64,000 nucleotides of DNA. Origin: Polytrichum commune (Eukaryota; Streptophyta; Polytrichopsida; Polytrichales; Polytrichaceae). A program made the translations under genes and the position numbers. Within the stretch, counting starts at the first letter, position 1, and the number at the start of each line of letters is the position of its first letter. Below, in pieces: positions 46,900 to 60,271 of the stretch. Location of the stretch: positions 66,663,554 to 66,727,553 of the forward strand of contig OX485803.1 of the NCBI GenBank assembly GCA_950295325.1, given 5' to 3'. Under the pieces are notes generated by a model. The model was not told the origin of the DNA. It saw only the letters and a list, made by a program, of their open reading frames with translations, and searched no databases.

Positions 46900-49800
46900 C
46901 TAAAGAAGCTAAATAATGTTATGAAGACTTGAACCAATACTTAAGCTTACCATAATTAAATTTAATATTAGTTATATTGAATAGTTCTAAGAATATACCA
47001 AATGGGAGGAAGATACCCAAGAAGAGTAAGAAGCAATTATTACTTCTAGGATATTGAACTACCTCTTAGGCTCAAAAATTATGTCCAAAATTTTGGAGTT
47101 ATTAGCAATTCCCAGGATGGATTCTTCGTACCATGTACAAATTAACGTGAGTGTAAGAAGGGGTAGTATTTGAGGCATTAGCGTAGATAGTATGCGTAAG
47201 GGAGAGTACTAATTCTCTCTACTATGTGCATATAAAGATTTATTAAATTTTTTGACGTAAAGGTAGATGTACAAAAGGGGACTCTAAGGTTTAGAGAACT
47301 ATTTGGCATTAGATGTGTTAGTTTCATCTTATTAAAGTTTTCATACATCGTTGTCACAAGGTAATAAGCCTCAATGATAACTTGTCCATTCTTGTTAGGG
47401 TTTGCATTTGGGTTCTAGACCTTTACAAACTAGAGGCTCTTGGAGTTCTCATGGACTCCCTTGAGTTTTGCTCTCCATATTAAGGCTAGGTTATTATGCT
47501 TTTGCCTTTGTTTATTTGATGTAATTGTTGAGTTACATGCTATGGATGAAGAATGGTCAATGACTTTCTAATCGGATTTTATATGTAACAAAGGCCTATT
47601 TAATGCATGATTTATAATTTTGTATATGTAGTGAAAGCATTTATCACATTAAATTCGAAAGCTTGGTATAACATCTTGTGCCAATTCAACAACACGTGAA
47701 TTAATTCAACTAGATTAAGTCCATTTTATTGTTTTGATGATTTTTCAAGTAGAATAGTTTGTGGTTTTTCTTGAGTGGTTCCATAGGTGCACACAAAGTA
47801 GTTGGTGTGATCATAACATTTTGTTTATGTATTACACCCATCCATATTGATGTATAAATGTAAATTGTGGGCACATCTATGATGTGGTTCACCGTGGGTA
47901 GCTACATAGTGTGACTCAAATTATTAAGGACTGTCAAGACAAATAGTGTGAAACCCTAAATATAGTAATATAATATAATATAACATTAGATCTTGCTTCA
48001 TGTATAATAGTTCTTTTAGAGTTGCAATCTCCTATATACTTCTATATCACAAAATCTACTATATGGGAAAATGATAAGGTTTTGGAAGTGATGACCTTTC
48101 AAACCTCGATCATGTTGGGTATATGAAGCTTGCATTTTAAACCAACAAAATTGAAGTTCAAGTAATGCTCCTAATGATTTGGTAATGATCAAGGACGATG
48201 TTACTTGTTCTAGTCATATAGATATAATGTAGAATTCACCTTCCATAACACTCTTTTGGAAGCCAATTCTAAATCAAGTTAAAAGTTAAAAGTTTGTGCG
48301 GTATCCATGCATGGAACCAACGTTGACTTAATTGGGGTGGTTTGATACCGACAATAAACAAGGATTTTTAATGATATTTCACTTAGACCGACCATGTGGG
48401 GTTGCTTGGATGCTTGCCATAGCTAGGGTGGTACATGTTGTTGCCTCAACCGCCGCGCCACTGACAACTCAAGTTGTAAGGGGCAGTCTAACCCTTAAAA
48501 GGCGAGGTGGACGTCTTTTATATGGGCAATGATTGTTGCTTGACAATACCAATGTACACAATCACATTCTTCTCTTCTACGTTTTGGACATGTGGACACT
48601 TGAAAATTTGTGTGACCATTCCTAACCACACAAAGATGCCATCCTTATAATCAAGTCTATCATAAGAGATGCCACTTTTCTTTGATAACCTATTGAATCA
48701 AACTCAACCATTGTAGGCGTGTTTGAAAAGGATTTGCTTCAGCATTTAGGGTAAGTGGTACAATGGGATTGTTTTATGGTTCATGTGAGCCCACCACCCC
48801 ATACATCAAGTGTCATAGCCCAGTGGAATGGTGCATTTGTGTTCATATGGTAGCCCTACCATCGCCTCCAATCAAGTATGTCTTGTCCAACTTTCACGCA
48901 TGGTCAAAGTTAAGTGGACAAAATGCTAAAAAATCCACTAAGTCATGTCATCTTATTATTGTATATTGCAGTAGGCATTTGTGCCCTTGCACCATGCTTG
49001 TGGGTGAGCTAATTAACCCCTAATATCTTATGCGACCATACTCTGGTTGTGAGTGATTCACTCCGACCCCTTTGACACTTGTTTGGATGGTTTCTTGATT
49101 GTTTCAACTCCTCCTCTTGTTTATGTTCAAGTTTGCTATGTTATGCCACGTGGATAATTTTGATTCAATATAGATAGCTATTTTTGGATTAATTCAAATA
49201 TGGGAGTGTGCTCTCAATTGGTTTACAATGAAACCGGTCCACGTACATAAACTCGACATTTGTCACCTCCGTGGTTTAGGGGCAACATATCCTAACATGT
49301 TTATTGTTGATCCCTATGTGCAAAAGATTCCCACTTTGATCTAAAAATTTGCATTGGCAATCAAACGCAATATATCCTAAACATCTACCATTGGAATTTC
49401 TAGTTGGACATGTGTTGGTGGGTGTAAATCCATGTAGAACGTGCATAGTTGTGGCACCGCTACCTCAAATTGCAAAGCTTCCAAAAAATCACAAAATAAT
49501 GATTTCAAGATTTGTGAGCCAATTCAAGTACGTATATTGCATCTCTTTTGAATGAGGATAATAATTTGTCATTTGGAGATGATTTGGGTGGAGATGATAA
49601 AAAAACCAACCCTAAATTAATTTCTAAACCACTGCCCCTCAAGACCACTCTTGACATTCTTATTATAATCTCCTACATAATAGCTTCACTGTTCAAAATT
49701 TGAATTGTGAGTAGTCAACTCTAACTTGCAAACATCTATATGGTTGGATTTGTCAAAAAAATAATAAATCTTCAGTTACGGTCACTGACATTGAGGTCAC

Positions 49801-51108
49801 ATTTTCTGGGCAGATTTTAGGGGAATTGGGTGTGGGAAGTTAGGGTTTAAATAGATGAAGCTTGTCCAGAACTTTGATCTATTTTGAAAAGCCTCACATC
49901 CAAGCAACAGTTGACAGACAAAATTACAGACTTTTGACTAGAACCGCCCAGGGAGCAGTAAGGTACAGAGATATGCATGCATGCAGAGGACAATAATGGG
50001 TTTTTTTTTTGGGCTCTACTACTGTAGGTATGTGTTTGGATAATGATAACCAGATAGGATGACTCACAGCAAATTTAGCTTACATTAGACAAAGTTGAGT
50101 ACTCATGAATGTCTGTAAGTATGGATTGCAAGTCGATCATGTCAGATGATCTATCTAATAAGCAATACAAAAGTTATTCAGTGATCAATGATAAATAAAT
50201 TATGGCAGATATTACAATTCTCTACCCTTTTCACTGAAATATAGTAAGCATGCACTTTGTTGCATCACAAGCTTTTCTAGAATAGCCTTGTGAGGCGTCA
50301 AATGTTAGGGCATTCTCTTACAACACACAAAACCTTTTAATTCATTTAGGAAGATTCTCATATCTTCATGAACTTCATGAGCAAAATGAGTTCAACTTTA
50401 TGGTTGAAAGTTTTATGCAAACTACATCAGATGGTCCTATTAGTGTGGGTGGACAATTCCTTGAGACTTCTGAACAACACCTTCTATAGAAGGAAATAGT
50501 CACATTACATAAAAAGTAGCATAAACTAAAACATTCGCCCACATAAATTTCTTAGAATAACAATTAATGTGGCCCAGATTACATTAAACAGATTGGTGTG
50601 GGTTGAAAATTAACATAGCCCACATTAATGGGACTATTTAGTGTACATAACATAGTGATGATCTTATCAGAATCAAGGCATTAACACGCGAAAACCAGGA
50701 AGGTACAGTTCTCAACAATTGTACCGATACTCTCGATAGCCTTCATTGTAGGTAGCATGTGTCTCAAGTATGTGCATGCGCTTCCCAGAGGCCTCTGCTA
50801 TACTTCATGTATCAAAATAGCACAGCTACAATTTTAACAGAAAGAAGCATTGCAGATTGCTGACATCAAGGATTATGTACAATTCAGTGGAAAGGAAACT
50901 ACATTTGAACCCACACTGTAGGGTACCTCTAATTTGTACACAAAAGTGTTTGAGTGCTGTCCAAAACGCCCCAACTGGCACATACCCTTGTACCTTCACT
51001 ACAGAGCATTATAGGTCTTACATGGTAAAATACATCAAGCCCTGATTGCTTGGAAAAGATCTCCCATAGTACACCCATTTTTCCAGTTCCACAATATGGA
51101 AATGGGAT
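46900..51108. other. Gene-poor AT-rich DNA
   Basis: No supported gene, RNA or well-defined element. Short frames have no recognisable similarity. The last 100 bp are probably the 3' flank of the TXNL4B-like gene. Confidence 0.5.
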
Positions 51109-53421
51109 TCAATAATTTTTGTAGAGAAGCTCGAACTTAGGAACCCGATCTTGTGGAAGTGGACATGTTACAATCAGCTTCCCTTTCATTGCTCCTCTAA
51201 AGATGACCTGCATCATTTCAAAGAAACTTCAGTTAAAGCTTGATGTTTAGTTCAGACACTGCCAAGAGAGAATACATAGCAACCAACTCCAAGACATTAA
51301 AACATACTTGAAAGCATCATACTGTACACAACACTTAAAAAAAATACTAGTAATCGGGGAGCAAAAGACTAATATGAGAAGAGATATACTGATCCAGAGA
51401 TCATAGGGTTATAAATTCAAATGAAGTTGAGAGATAAAGCAGAGGGAGGCAATAGCCATCCAAGGCATTAAAATTGTGAAAACTAGAAAGTTGATGGAAA
51501 GAAAACTCAACAAGGATTGAGTGCCGGATTTTAATTAGCAGAAGAAAGAGAAGCCATGTGTTCTAGACAGAAAACTAGCAAATACCCTGAGAACACAAGG
51601 AGGTGCAACCCAAGTTCAATTTCAACAATGCTGATGATCCCAAGCAAGACTTGCCATAAATGGCCTGTGACCTATCAAAGATAAATCAGATCATGAACAT
51701 ACTTACTCCCTATTTTTAACAAAGTATTGCTGCCATCTAAAGACTTGCCACTGTTTAATGTAATTTGTAACACAAATTATGAGCATCTTGCACTTAGTAT
51801 AAACTTTCCCTCAGTGTTGTCATGTTCTTCATGACCACTATAGAGGAAATACCTTTGAAATTCTTCTACATTAATCAATCCTCATTTTAGGATGTTGTTT
51901 GCTGTACATGTGACAAAATGGTGGGATACAATGCTCACCCTAAAGCATTAATTACCATAGAGATTGCAAATAATTCGTATCAAGATGGTTAGATGTTATC
52001 AGTTCAATTTATCATATGAATTCCTGAAATCCATCATTCTATTGAGAGCAAAATCCACACCAACGATGTCACTGGAGTTTCTTGATGTATTCGTTAGAGA
52101 GATCATACCTCCACGACATCGATGAAGTCCTGCTTGGAGTGAAAAGCTCCAATCCATTTTGTATGATCAGGAGTCCTGTACGAATTGGAGATATCATCAG
52201 AGAACAACCCAAAGAACTGTGTGATTGCCCAAAGGAAAAGGAAACAACTCAACACCAATCATAAGTACGTAAAAAGTGGACATGATGTCCACTTTTGCAG
52301 AACTTCATCACACGGACCGAACTTGGACACATATATTTTAGAGTTAATACTGTAAAGAAATTAGCAGAAGGCACCCCACCCTGAATCCATCTTCATATGG
52401 TGTGCATTGAAGAAGAAGATCGTGGCTGGTATGAGTGAGATGTCAAAGTACTTAATGTACAATTGAATCTCTGGCGCGTCAGCATCCACCAATCCAATCG
52501 ATGCAAACTTGCTCACATCACGCATAGACTTAGCAAGCTGCAGCACAATCCCTCCACAAACGCAAGAGGTAGAATCAGCAAAACATTTACAGATCCAACA
52601 ACTACCTAAATCGCCAGAGGTTTAATTGGAGTTGCAATTTGAGAAGTCTCGCTCTTCCGCACAATTAGTTTCTCGTCTCAAGGGTGGCTTAAACCCAGAC
52701 CCCATAGGAATTCCGAAGTTAAGCCGTCTACGCCAGCATAGTGCTCGGACGAGCGACCTTTCTAGCACTTAATTTCCATTGCACCATTGCACCCTACTAC
52801 CTATGGTCCACCCAGTCACAGTGGGTATCTGGCTGGGCTGAATATTTTCAATCAACATGTACGAACCTAGGGGCTTGCCTTTGGAGGAGATAAGTGCAGG
52901 CTAACATGTCCGCACTTGAAAGGAAGCAATAATCTCCGGAAGCCTTCTAATTCTTGTGATGCCCAATTTTGTGATTCCGTACAGACTTAGAAGAACTCCA
53001 AGATGAAGCACCGCCATAATTCACACCGGTGGCAAAATCGGAGTCATGTAAATTGAATTGCGCAAGGGTAATTCTCATAATGCCCGTTTCAAAATTACAC
53101 ATAGAGTTAGACTACCTCGAAGATGAAACGCCGGTGGCAACATCGAAGTCATCTGTTCTTCTTTTTCCCTTTTCAACTCTACCAAGCATCCCAAACCCTA
53201 GACAACATCACAGGTTCAAAGATTGAGCGAGAATTCATTGTGCAAATAGATGAGATTGAATTGCACAAGTGTAAAAAATGGGAGCTCACAATTTCATCAA
53301 GCTGCATACAAACAATGTCCGATGCACGGCCGATTCGGAGGACTAGCACTTTATCAATAGTGTTGCGGATGAGATTGTCGATCTCCTCCTTCTTGGTCAA
53401 AGTTTCCAGCAGGTAACTCAT
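51109..53421 (-). CDS. TXNL4B: TXNL4B / DIM1-like 2, thioredoxin-fold spliceosome-associated protein
   Basis: Four exons: 53421-53290, 52537-52380, 52175-52109, 51207-51109; 456 bp, 151 aa, close to the usual 149-150. The order follows the family: MSYLLETLTKKEEIDNLIRN, KVLVLRIGRASDIVCMQLDE, FASIGLVDADAPEIQLYIKY, FDISLIPATIFFFNAHHMKM, TPDHTKWIGAFHSKQDFIDV, and a C-terminal part RGAMKGKLIVTCPLPQDRVP ending LLYKNY. It is nearer to TXNL4B (DIM1-like 2) than to the U5 snRNP protein DIM1/YLS8, judged by the HHMK and KxFELLY blocks. Role known for the family: pre-mRNA splicing and cell-cycle progression in the nucleus; the redox Cys pair of thioredoxin is absent. Start: the second Met of MIEMSYLL. 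The exon 2 donor is GG|GTGGGG, less usual. Confidence 0.9.
52690..52775 (+). ncRNA. 5S rRNA-like fragment inside TXNL4B-like intron 1 (antisense to the gene)
   Basis: CAGACCCCATAGGAATTCCG followed by AAGTTAAGCCGTCTACG and GTGCTCGGACGAGCGACC resembles the middle of plant 5S rRNA (ATCCCATCAGAACTCCGAAG, TTAAGC, GGGCGAGA, GACC). The 5' and 3' stems are not matched, so it is a partial or diverged 5S copy or a 5S-derived SINE, not a working gene. Confidence 0.55.
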
Positions 53422-53600
53422 CTCGATCAATCAATTGATGATCGGCTCTGCTCACCTGAATCCACAACGTCCGGCGATTTGCATCCCAATCGTGCATCGG
53501 AACACTGTAGCTCTACGCCATGATCAATCCATAGCCGATCGAACGAAGGAAAAGGAAAACCCGATGGAAACAAAGAACCCTAATTCTGGATCGTGTTGCA
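53422..53600 (-). promoter_or_regulatory. Likely 5' UTR/promoter of the TXNL4B-like gene
   Basis: About 180 bp upstream of the start with mixed composition (CGATCGAACG, GGATTGATCATGG). No clear core element is visible. Confidence 0.3.
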
Positions 53601-53819
53601 TAAACCCTAAATAAAATTACTCCAGTTTTTCGGCTGACGTCATTCTCCCCCTATGAGCTTTTGCAATGGGTCTACTGGTACTGCAACCCTCGGGCAGCCC
53701 CCAAAAATTTTCGCCGGATGTTTTTTCATGTCTTGAAAATGTTGTCTGCCTCGGTTCGAATTGGGACAAAAAAAACATGTCTTTCTGATCTTAAGGGTTG
53801 CGTCATCCACAAAACCCAT

Positions 53820-54105
53820 ATTGAGGGCCAGTTTACACCATGGACCATGAAATTGGACCATGAAAAATGGCCTTTTTTCATGGTCTGACTTGATGGTTCA
53901 ACTTTCATGGTCCAATTTCTTCAAATCAATTTACAAAGCATGTGGGGTCCTCATTAGATGCAAACAGAATGTGGACCAAGAGGATTGACCATGCACCAAA
54001 AAATGAATGTGTTAATTTTTTTTAATATATGTCCAAAAAGGGCAGTTTTGAAAAAAATTAAGCTTGATCATTCTTTTGTTTCCTCTTGGTTGGTCTTCTC
54101 TTCTC
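53820..54105 (+). repeat. Dispersed repeat, related to 43630-43915
   Basis: Blocks in the same order: CACCATGGACCATGAA-type, TTTCATGGTCC, AATGTGGACCAAGAGGATTG, ACCATGCACCAAAAA, CCCAAAAAGGGCAG. Repeated CATGGACCATGAA/TTCATGGTC suggests a fold-back origin. Confidence 0.65.
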
Positions 54106-56640
54106 CCACAACCCTTGGCCTTTTTCTATGAGAGCACCTATTTTGCCTCTCCCACCGCAAAACTTGTTAGACCATGTTAGTGGATAATGTAGGCCTTGAA
54201 ATATATATTTTGGGGACCTAGAACTCCATGGTCAAGTTATTTGTTAAATTTGTGAATTTACTAGCATCGTGAAGATTTACTTAGGATTAGAAAGTAGGTA
54301 AATGAGTAAGTTGCTAGGAATTGTGATAAGTTCTAAAAGATATTGGTAAGGTGGTTATTACTTGCAAATGTCCAAAGTGAATAGAATGGTGAGGAAATAC
54401 ACAAAATCCTTGCCTTGAAGGGGAGAATCGGAAAAAATTGGGATGTTGACACTTGCACAAGGGTCTAAAGGTCTGTTACTAAAACATGCTTCAAAAGCAG
54501 TATATTGTCCACCATTCCAACAACCAAATCTGAATTTACTAATTGGAATTTGTTTTTGCTTTATGTTGGCTATAAATCAAAAACATAAATCTAAGATCCG
54601 CTCTCAATCTAGGATTTCCTTTGTTAATAATAACTTTTTAAAACCCTCACCATTATTCCAGATATTTTCCAAAATCTTTTCTTGAAGGTGAGTGGGTAGA
54701 TTAAGGAAATTGGCTAGGAATCCTTTTGGCTAAATTGATTGATTTGGTCCAATATGGATTCCGGCTCCCCAAAGTGTTGCTCTATAAAAACGATATAAAA
54801 CAACAAACAAATGTAGGCCTTGGTATAACTCACTATCAAGGATGCTCAATCCTAATGGTTTAAGCTCCCACGGCCACATGTGAGCCCTAAGATTGTGCTC
54901 ACATGGGGATTAACCGTAAAATAAATATTGGAGGGCGAAAAAAATCACGTGATAAGGCCAACCTTCACCTTAAAAGGTGAAAAACTAAAAGAAAAGGAAA
55001 AGAGCAATCATGTGTGTGGGCAAGTGGAGTCTTAAAGGTAAAGGCCAAGGGAAGAGGCAAAACCCGTTTTCTTTCCGGGCGGCCCGGAAGATGCCGGGCA
55101 ACGCGAGAAAAAATGAGGAAGTTGGAAGGGTCTCGGGAGGTAGGAGGTAGAGGGCTCATTATGCATGGGTAGGAGAGAGAGAAAGGGGGTGAGGCGGAAG
55201 CCTTGTTGCGGAGAGAGGCTCATGAGGGAAGAAAATGAGGTGAGAGCGGGAGAGGGAGACCTAAGCGGGAGCGCTGCCTCAGAAGGGGTAGATGCCCTGG
55301 GCAGCGAGGGTGCGGAAGAGCGGGGGAAGCACCTGTTGGGGTTGCACTGCCCTCATCAAGTGGATGGGGAGCGCTAGAGAGGAGCGGGGAAGGTGAACTG
55401 GAATCTGGTGGCGAAGAAAAGGGGGTTGGATGCTGGGTTGCATCAAGTCCGGTTCAATAGAGAATCCAATGTCAAGGAGTGAGATGGGCGGAGCTTAGGA
55501 CAGATATGTGGAATTGAGCGGCGGGAGGACGACAAATGATCCTTCAGTGCGTCTCTCGAGGATTGCGGCTTCTGAGAGAACCGGTGCGGGAAAGGAGAAT
55601 TCAATTGGTGGCTGCTCAGCTGCTTGCGTTCCCTCTTCTTCATCCCTGGCGCTACAACATTGATGCGATGGAAGTACCATCGCTCATGTAGTCTCGGCCG
55701 CAAGCATCCGGACGGGTGATCGGAGATTCGGGTGGGCCAAGATCCGGTGAATGGGAGGGGTTTCCTGATGCGAGGAGAGAAGAAGGACCGAGGGCGCGGA
55801 CTCGACCCCTACATAGCTGGAGGTTGACGGCATAGTGATCATCATTCAAGGGTGCGAGCGCTTCAGTTCTTCAACTCATCAGGAAAGACCGTCACACCAA
55901 TTAGGAAGCCGTTTGTCTCTGTGGTCACCCTCTTGGTTAGCGCTTCTTGATGCTTCTGATCTCGTTGATATCAATCAATCTTTTGCATCTGGTTTGTCCA
56001 CTTGCCTCTTCCATACCTGCCGCATTCAGTGGTCAAGCGCGACGAGCGTGACCATGCTGGGGACTGGGAAGAGCCGGTGCATCCCAATCGGTTTGCTGGG
56101 TATTGAGGCTTGCCTCTCGTCATGGCATTATCGTTGAGCATGCCACACTGATCACCATTCCTCCTCAGCTAGCAGATGGTGCTATATCATGAACTGTGAA
56201 TGCTCTGGAATGTTTGGGGCAGGGGGGGGGGGAGGGATCTAGCCGACGCATAATCGTGTCTTGTGAGGCCACTGTGAGAGCCATCGGCCCTACTCAACCA
56301 TAGTTGCTGGAGCATCCGAAGGGGATGTCGGGTTAATTTCTGATTGTACACACAGTCAATGGAGCTTTAGTCACAAATAAATAGTTGTTCCCCCTAGGAA
56401 GCAAATGTTGACCCCTAGGAGTTCTTTTAACGTAGCCTGAGCAGTCATTATGCAACATTGGGTCACTTAGAACTGTCTGGAGGTCTGGTGGTGTAGTCGA
56501 GTTTTCTGCACTTGGCGAGTCAGTCGTCTTCTCTTGCCAATTCTTCCTGATTTGAGTGTTGGGGACAACATGTGAAGGGAAGCTGGTTGTTGGACTACGA
56601 GTCCTTGGCCTGCAACTAGGGACGAAGGGAATTCAGGGTG
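54106..56640. other. Repeat-like region, possible LTR start at 54879
   Basis: TGTGAGCCCTAAGATTGTGC at 54880 resembles the start of the LTR family (58281, 16078, 18552 reverse). The following 55000-56300 is GC-rich, like the interior of the LTR at 17100-18300, but I could not match the two, and found no clear 3' end. No supported gene. Confidence 0.35.
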
Positions 56641-56747
56641 GGTAACACACTCATAAGAAATCAGTTTGTGACCCAATTGTATGAGTTGATACCATTGATT
56701 TCAATCTTTCAAGAAATTTAGCTTTAAACTTAAGCTTGTTTACTTCA

Positions 56748-57040
56748 CAATCCCTCGAGTAGTGTCCTAGACCTTTGCAAGTCCAACACACTATTCGTGG
56801 AGGTGACTCGGTTTGACAAGTACTTTTAGTTTTGTTTTTTTGAGTAATAGGTTAGTTGGTGTTTTTAGTTGACATTCACAGACTCGTTTGACGATTCTTT
56901 CAACGGCTTCCTCGAAGCCTATGAGGTTTAACTCTCCCAAGTTAATCTCGGAAATTCCAAAGGGTCTATATTTAGAAAGAGAATTTAATGAATTCCAATG
57001 CCCTCTAGAGTTCCATACTTTGGGTTGATTCATGAAACGG
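56748..57040 (-). pseudogene. Gag-like fragment with CCHC zinc knuckle
   Basis: The minus strand encodes VCWTCKGLGHYSRDC (56792-56748), a C-x2-C-x4-H-x4-C knuckle of retrotransposon Gag or of cellular CCHC proteins, preceded by KSTCQTESPPRI. Upstream in another frame, 57033-56794, a protein-like stretch reads PFGISEINLGELNLIGFEEA. The two would join by a shift in the run of A/T near 56830. A decayed retroelement gag is the likely reading. Confidence 0.5.
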
Positions 57041-57206
57041 ACATTGGATTTTAACTCTTAGGCATTTGGTATTTGAGATAATTTTGAATTTAATTTATTA
57101 CTTTAGGATTTGCAAAAGTTCAAGAAATAGTTGTTCACTTATTTTTTTATTCTTTGGATTTCCCAAAGACTTAATTTAAATTCCTTACTCAAATTCGAGG
57201 GAAGCT

Positions 57207-57262
57207 AGCATGTGAGCGTTGAGTGGTGAGCAGTGAGCAGTGAGCGGTAACATGTGAGCAGT
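57207..57262 (+). repeat. TIR cluster of transposon copy 2 (TE2)
   Basis: GTGAGCGTTGAGTGGTGAGC then AGTGAGCAGTGAGCGGTAAC then ATGTGAGCAGTCAAC. It matches the right end of TE1 read inward. The GGCCCTATTACC motif lies inside at 57370-57381, as in TE1. Confidence 0.75.
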
Positions 57263-59499
57263 CAACAAAAAAATGACCAATAATAGGATTTTAAAAGAAA
57301 ATATTCCAATATAGTTGGATTATATATTATGAAAACAAAATTGTGGGAAAAAAATGTATTGAATTCGGCCCTATTACCATGGATTTTAGGAAGTTTGTTG
57401 ATCCACGGTGATAGGCATTTTATTGACATGTCAAGTACGGCATTGAAATGTCGAGCACTTTATTGTGACAAACAACTATTTAGTTGTACCATCAGTTTAT
57501 ACTACATACATTTCATATGGATATACACAACTATTTCTATATATGTAAAAATGATGAATAATTGCGTCCATGCCCTTCACCCCTATGCCACTACGCCTCT
57601 TCTGCAACACCCGCGACCTCAAGAAGTCGCATCACCTCATATATTGTAGCTGAATGTTGGTGCATGAATGAACTTGTCAGTGGCATAGTCAACCTTGCAC
57701 AAATACCTGAACACGTAATACAAGTGTTTGCATGAAACCCACTGATCCTTTTTTCCCATTGCCAAAGACAACATTTTCACAAAGTCCGGGCAAGTGCATT
57801 GTGGAAGCAATGGAGACAAGGTATGTCTTCTATTCTTTGGAAACTATGGTTATGATGCATTCGTATCTAGGGTATGGAATGGGAGTCACACCAACCACAT
57901 AATACCCATCCATGTGTAATGCGTTCTCCCATTTATTCCTGTGCTCTGATAATGGTGTTGCCATGTTCCGTCGAACTGCCTTAGAAAACCGTGTGTTTGG
58001 ATGCGCATTTGGGTTTGGAGGAACACAAAAATGTGAACGAGGGATGGGGAGGTTTATCATTGTTCTCAATCGACGACGTGGTGACAGTGCCTCTTTCTGT
58101 TGCAGTTGAAACCTAACATCTTCCAATGCAAACACCTCCTCCCGTGTAAGGTTTGTACCAACCTTCATTGGCCACACCTTAGGGAGATTTGGCCAATCAA
58201 ACACCCATTTCTTCTTGCTCCCCGTCACACATCGATTAATGTCATCTGCACAAAACCAAAAATTTGTTGGAACATGGTTGTGTGAGCCCAAAAGGGTGCC
58301 CACATTTAGTCTTAGACCCTTGAAACGTTAGTTGATGCACTTTGAAGTAGCATGTTACTTCACAAAAATATAAAAAGAGTGAAATGTTAGTCTTAGAAGT
58401 ACCATGTTGTAAGAGGCTAGGATGTGAGTTGTTATTGTGTTTTTACCTTCGGAAGGATTTGAGTGAATGAGGATAGGTAAGGAGAACTTGGATTGAGTAG
58501 TTAGTGAGTAGGCTAGTACAAATGGATGGAGACAACCAAAGTGACTCAAGAGGCAAGTGCATTCGAATTGGGATGAATGGAGGATCACATGGAGCGCACA
58601 AGTGGACCACCTCATCATGGCCACTTAATGGGGAAGGCCCAAGGAAGAATGCAAGGTGGAGGATAAGCAAATTCTCAAAGCACCAATCAAATCACGAGTT
58701 AAGTATCGTGGTTTGAATTAAGTGGTGAGCGACGATTTGGGAAAGTAAGGGGAGAAAGTTATGGCGGCGGAAAGCGAAGGAGGCTAAGTTTGGGTTGAAG
58801 CATCCCAAGTTTGGTAAAGTGTGGTAGGTAGAAAGCCAAGGCTAGTTAAATGTTCGAATTAGGATCATTGTTGATCATTTGAGGGAGGAAGACTTAGAAG
58901 ATAGGATTGGCGCCTACTAAGTAGGAGGAAATCTCAAGGGCTTATCGTGAGCCTTGAGGGTGCTCACCCCCTCAAGCTTACTATATAATCCCTCATTCTT
59001 CCCTCACTCATCCTCTTTTTCCTTTGTGCTTCAAGGCACCCCACGAGTTATAAGTGTGGGTGTGGGAAGCCATATTGGAGCACATGTGTGTGCTTAGTTT
59101 TTAGTTTGAGAGCCAAGGCTTGTTAGCCTTGAAGAGGGCTTGACCTCTTGGTAGAATTAGTGTTGACGTGAAGGATTTTAAAGTTAATTCATGATTCCAA
59201 TTTGTGGTACTTAAAGTTCATGTTTTGAATACACGTGGTTGCAAGTTCCATGTTTAAGAGTTGAGCACTTGATGTTGTGATGAGTGCAAAAATATACTTG
59301 TGTGAATTAGTTAGTCTTAGTGAAGTTAGGAAATTCTCTCTCCCCCTCTCCTCTCTAGGATTTTAGGATTTTAGGATTAGAGAAGAATTGTGTGATTAGA
59401 AAGGGGTTGTTAGTAGAATTAGGGAAATTAGGTAGGAAGATTAGTTAAGGGCTTGAATAATTAGTGAGGTAGTTGGGGATTACAACTACAAAGTTGTGG

Positions 59500-59790
59500 G
59501 TTCATAAAGGAGCTGGGTTTATGAAGGAGCTGGGTTTGTTTAGTTAGAAAGAAAAGAGCTGGGTTTATGAAGGACCTGGGTTTGTTTAGTTAGAAGCTAA
59601 GGAGCTGGGTTCATGAAGGAGCTGGGTTTATGAAGGAGCTGGGTTTGTTTAGTTAGAAGCTAAGAAGCTGGGTTTATGAAGGAGCTGGGTTTGTTTAGTT
59701 AGAAGCTAAGAAGCTGGGTTTATGAAGGAGCTAGGTTTATGTAATTAGAAAGTAAAGAGATGGGTTCATGAAGGAGCTTAGTAGATAGCC
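59500..59790 (+). repeat. Tandem repeat (GGAGCTGGGTTTATGAA units) in the LTR element
   Basis: Irregular units such as GGAGCTGGGTTTATGAA and GGGTTTGTTTAGTTAGAAGC, period 20 to 50 bp. It sits at the same relative place as the 42-bp minisatellite next to the fragment ending at 14814. Confidence 0.9.
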
Positions 59791-59947
59791 TACCTAATTA
59801 GCTCATAGACAAGTAGTTAGTTACATTATGCTAGTTAGTGTTATGTGTGGCTTTCACAAGTAAATGTATTTGAGATTGACTATAGAGAATAGTGTTTTTT
59901 TTAACACTTGCATCCTCTCTTTAAAAATAAACCACGTGCACAACTTA

Positions 59948-60271
59948 ATGGAGAATGTGGAGCACTCTCGCGATAGCAAGACAAAGGAAGCAAAGACCAA
60001 AGGTGCGAGGGAGAGATTGACATAAGTCACATAAGTATTTCTTAATACTTAAAGGCTTATGTACGGTATGGAGACACCAAGTGAGACCTCTTATAGTAGC
60101 GATACGGAATACACAAGTGATAGTTCAAGTGGTAGTATAGAGTCAACGGCACGGACTCCATTTAGGAGAGGGATATCCTTAAGGGCTTGTGTAGCTAAAG
60201 CAGCCGGATGGACGTTAGAAGCAAACAAAGACAAAATAGCACCCGAGCATAAGGAGGTTAAAATAACATAG
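59948..60271 (+). pseudogene. Family peptide ORF of the LTR element, split form
   Basis: 59948-60025 gives MENVEHSRDSKTKEAKTKGA with an early stop; 60059-60271 gives a Ser/Thr-rich start and then RRGISLRACVAKAAGWTLEA. In the copy at 14519-14683 both parts form one frame, so here about 130 bp are inserted between them. Confidence 0.5.

Noticed and set aside
55165-56137. Frames in the GC-rich block 55100-56140
   Set aside because: Several overlapping frames on both strands with no recognised motif; likely repeat DNA.
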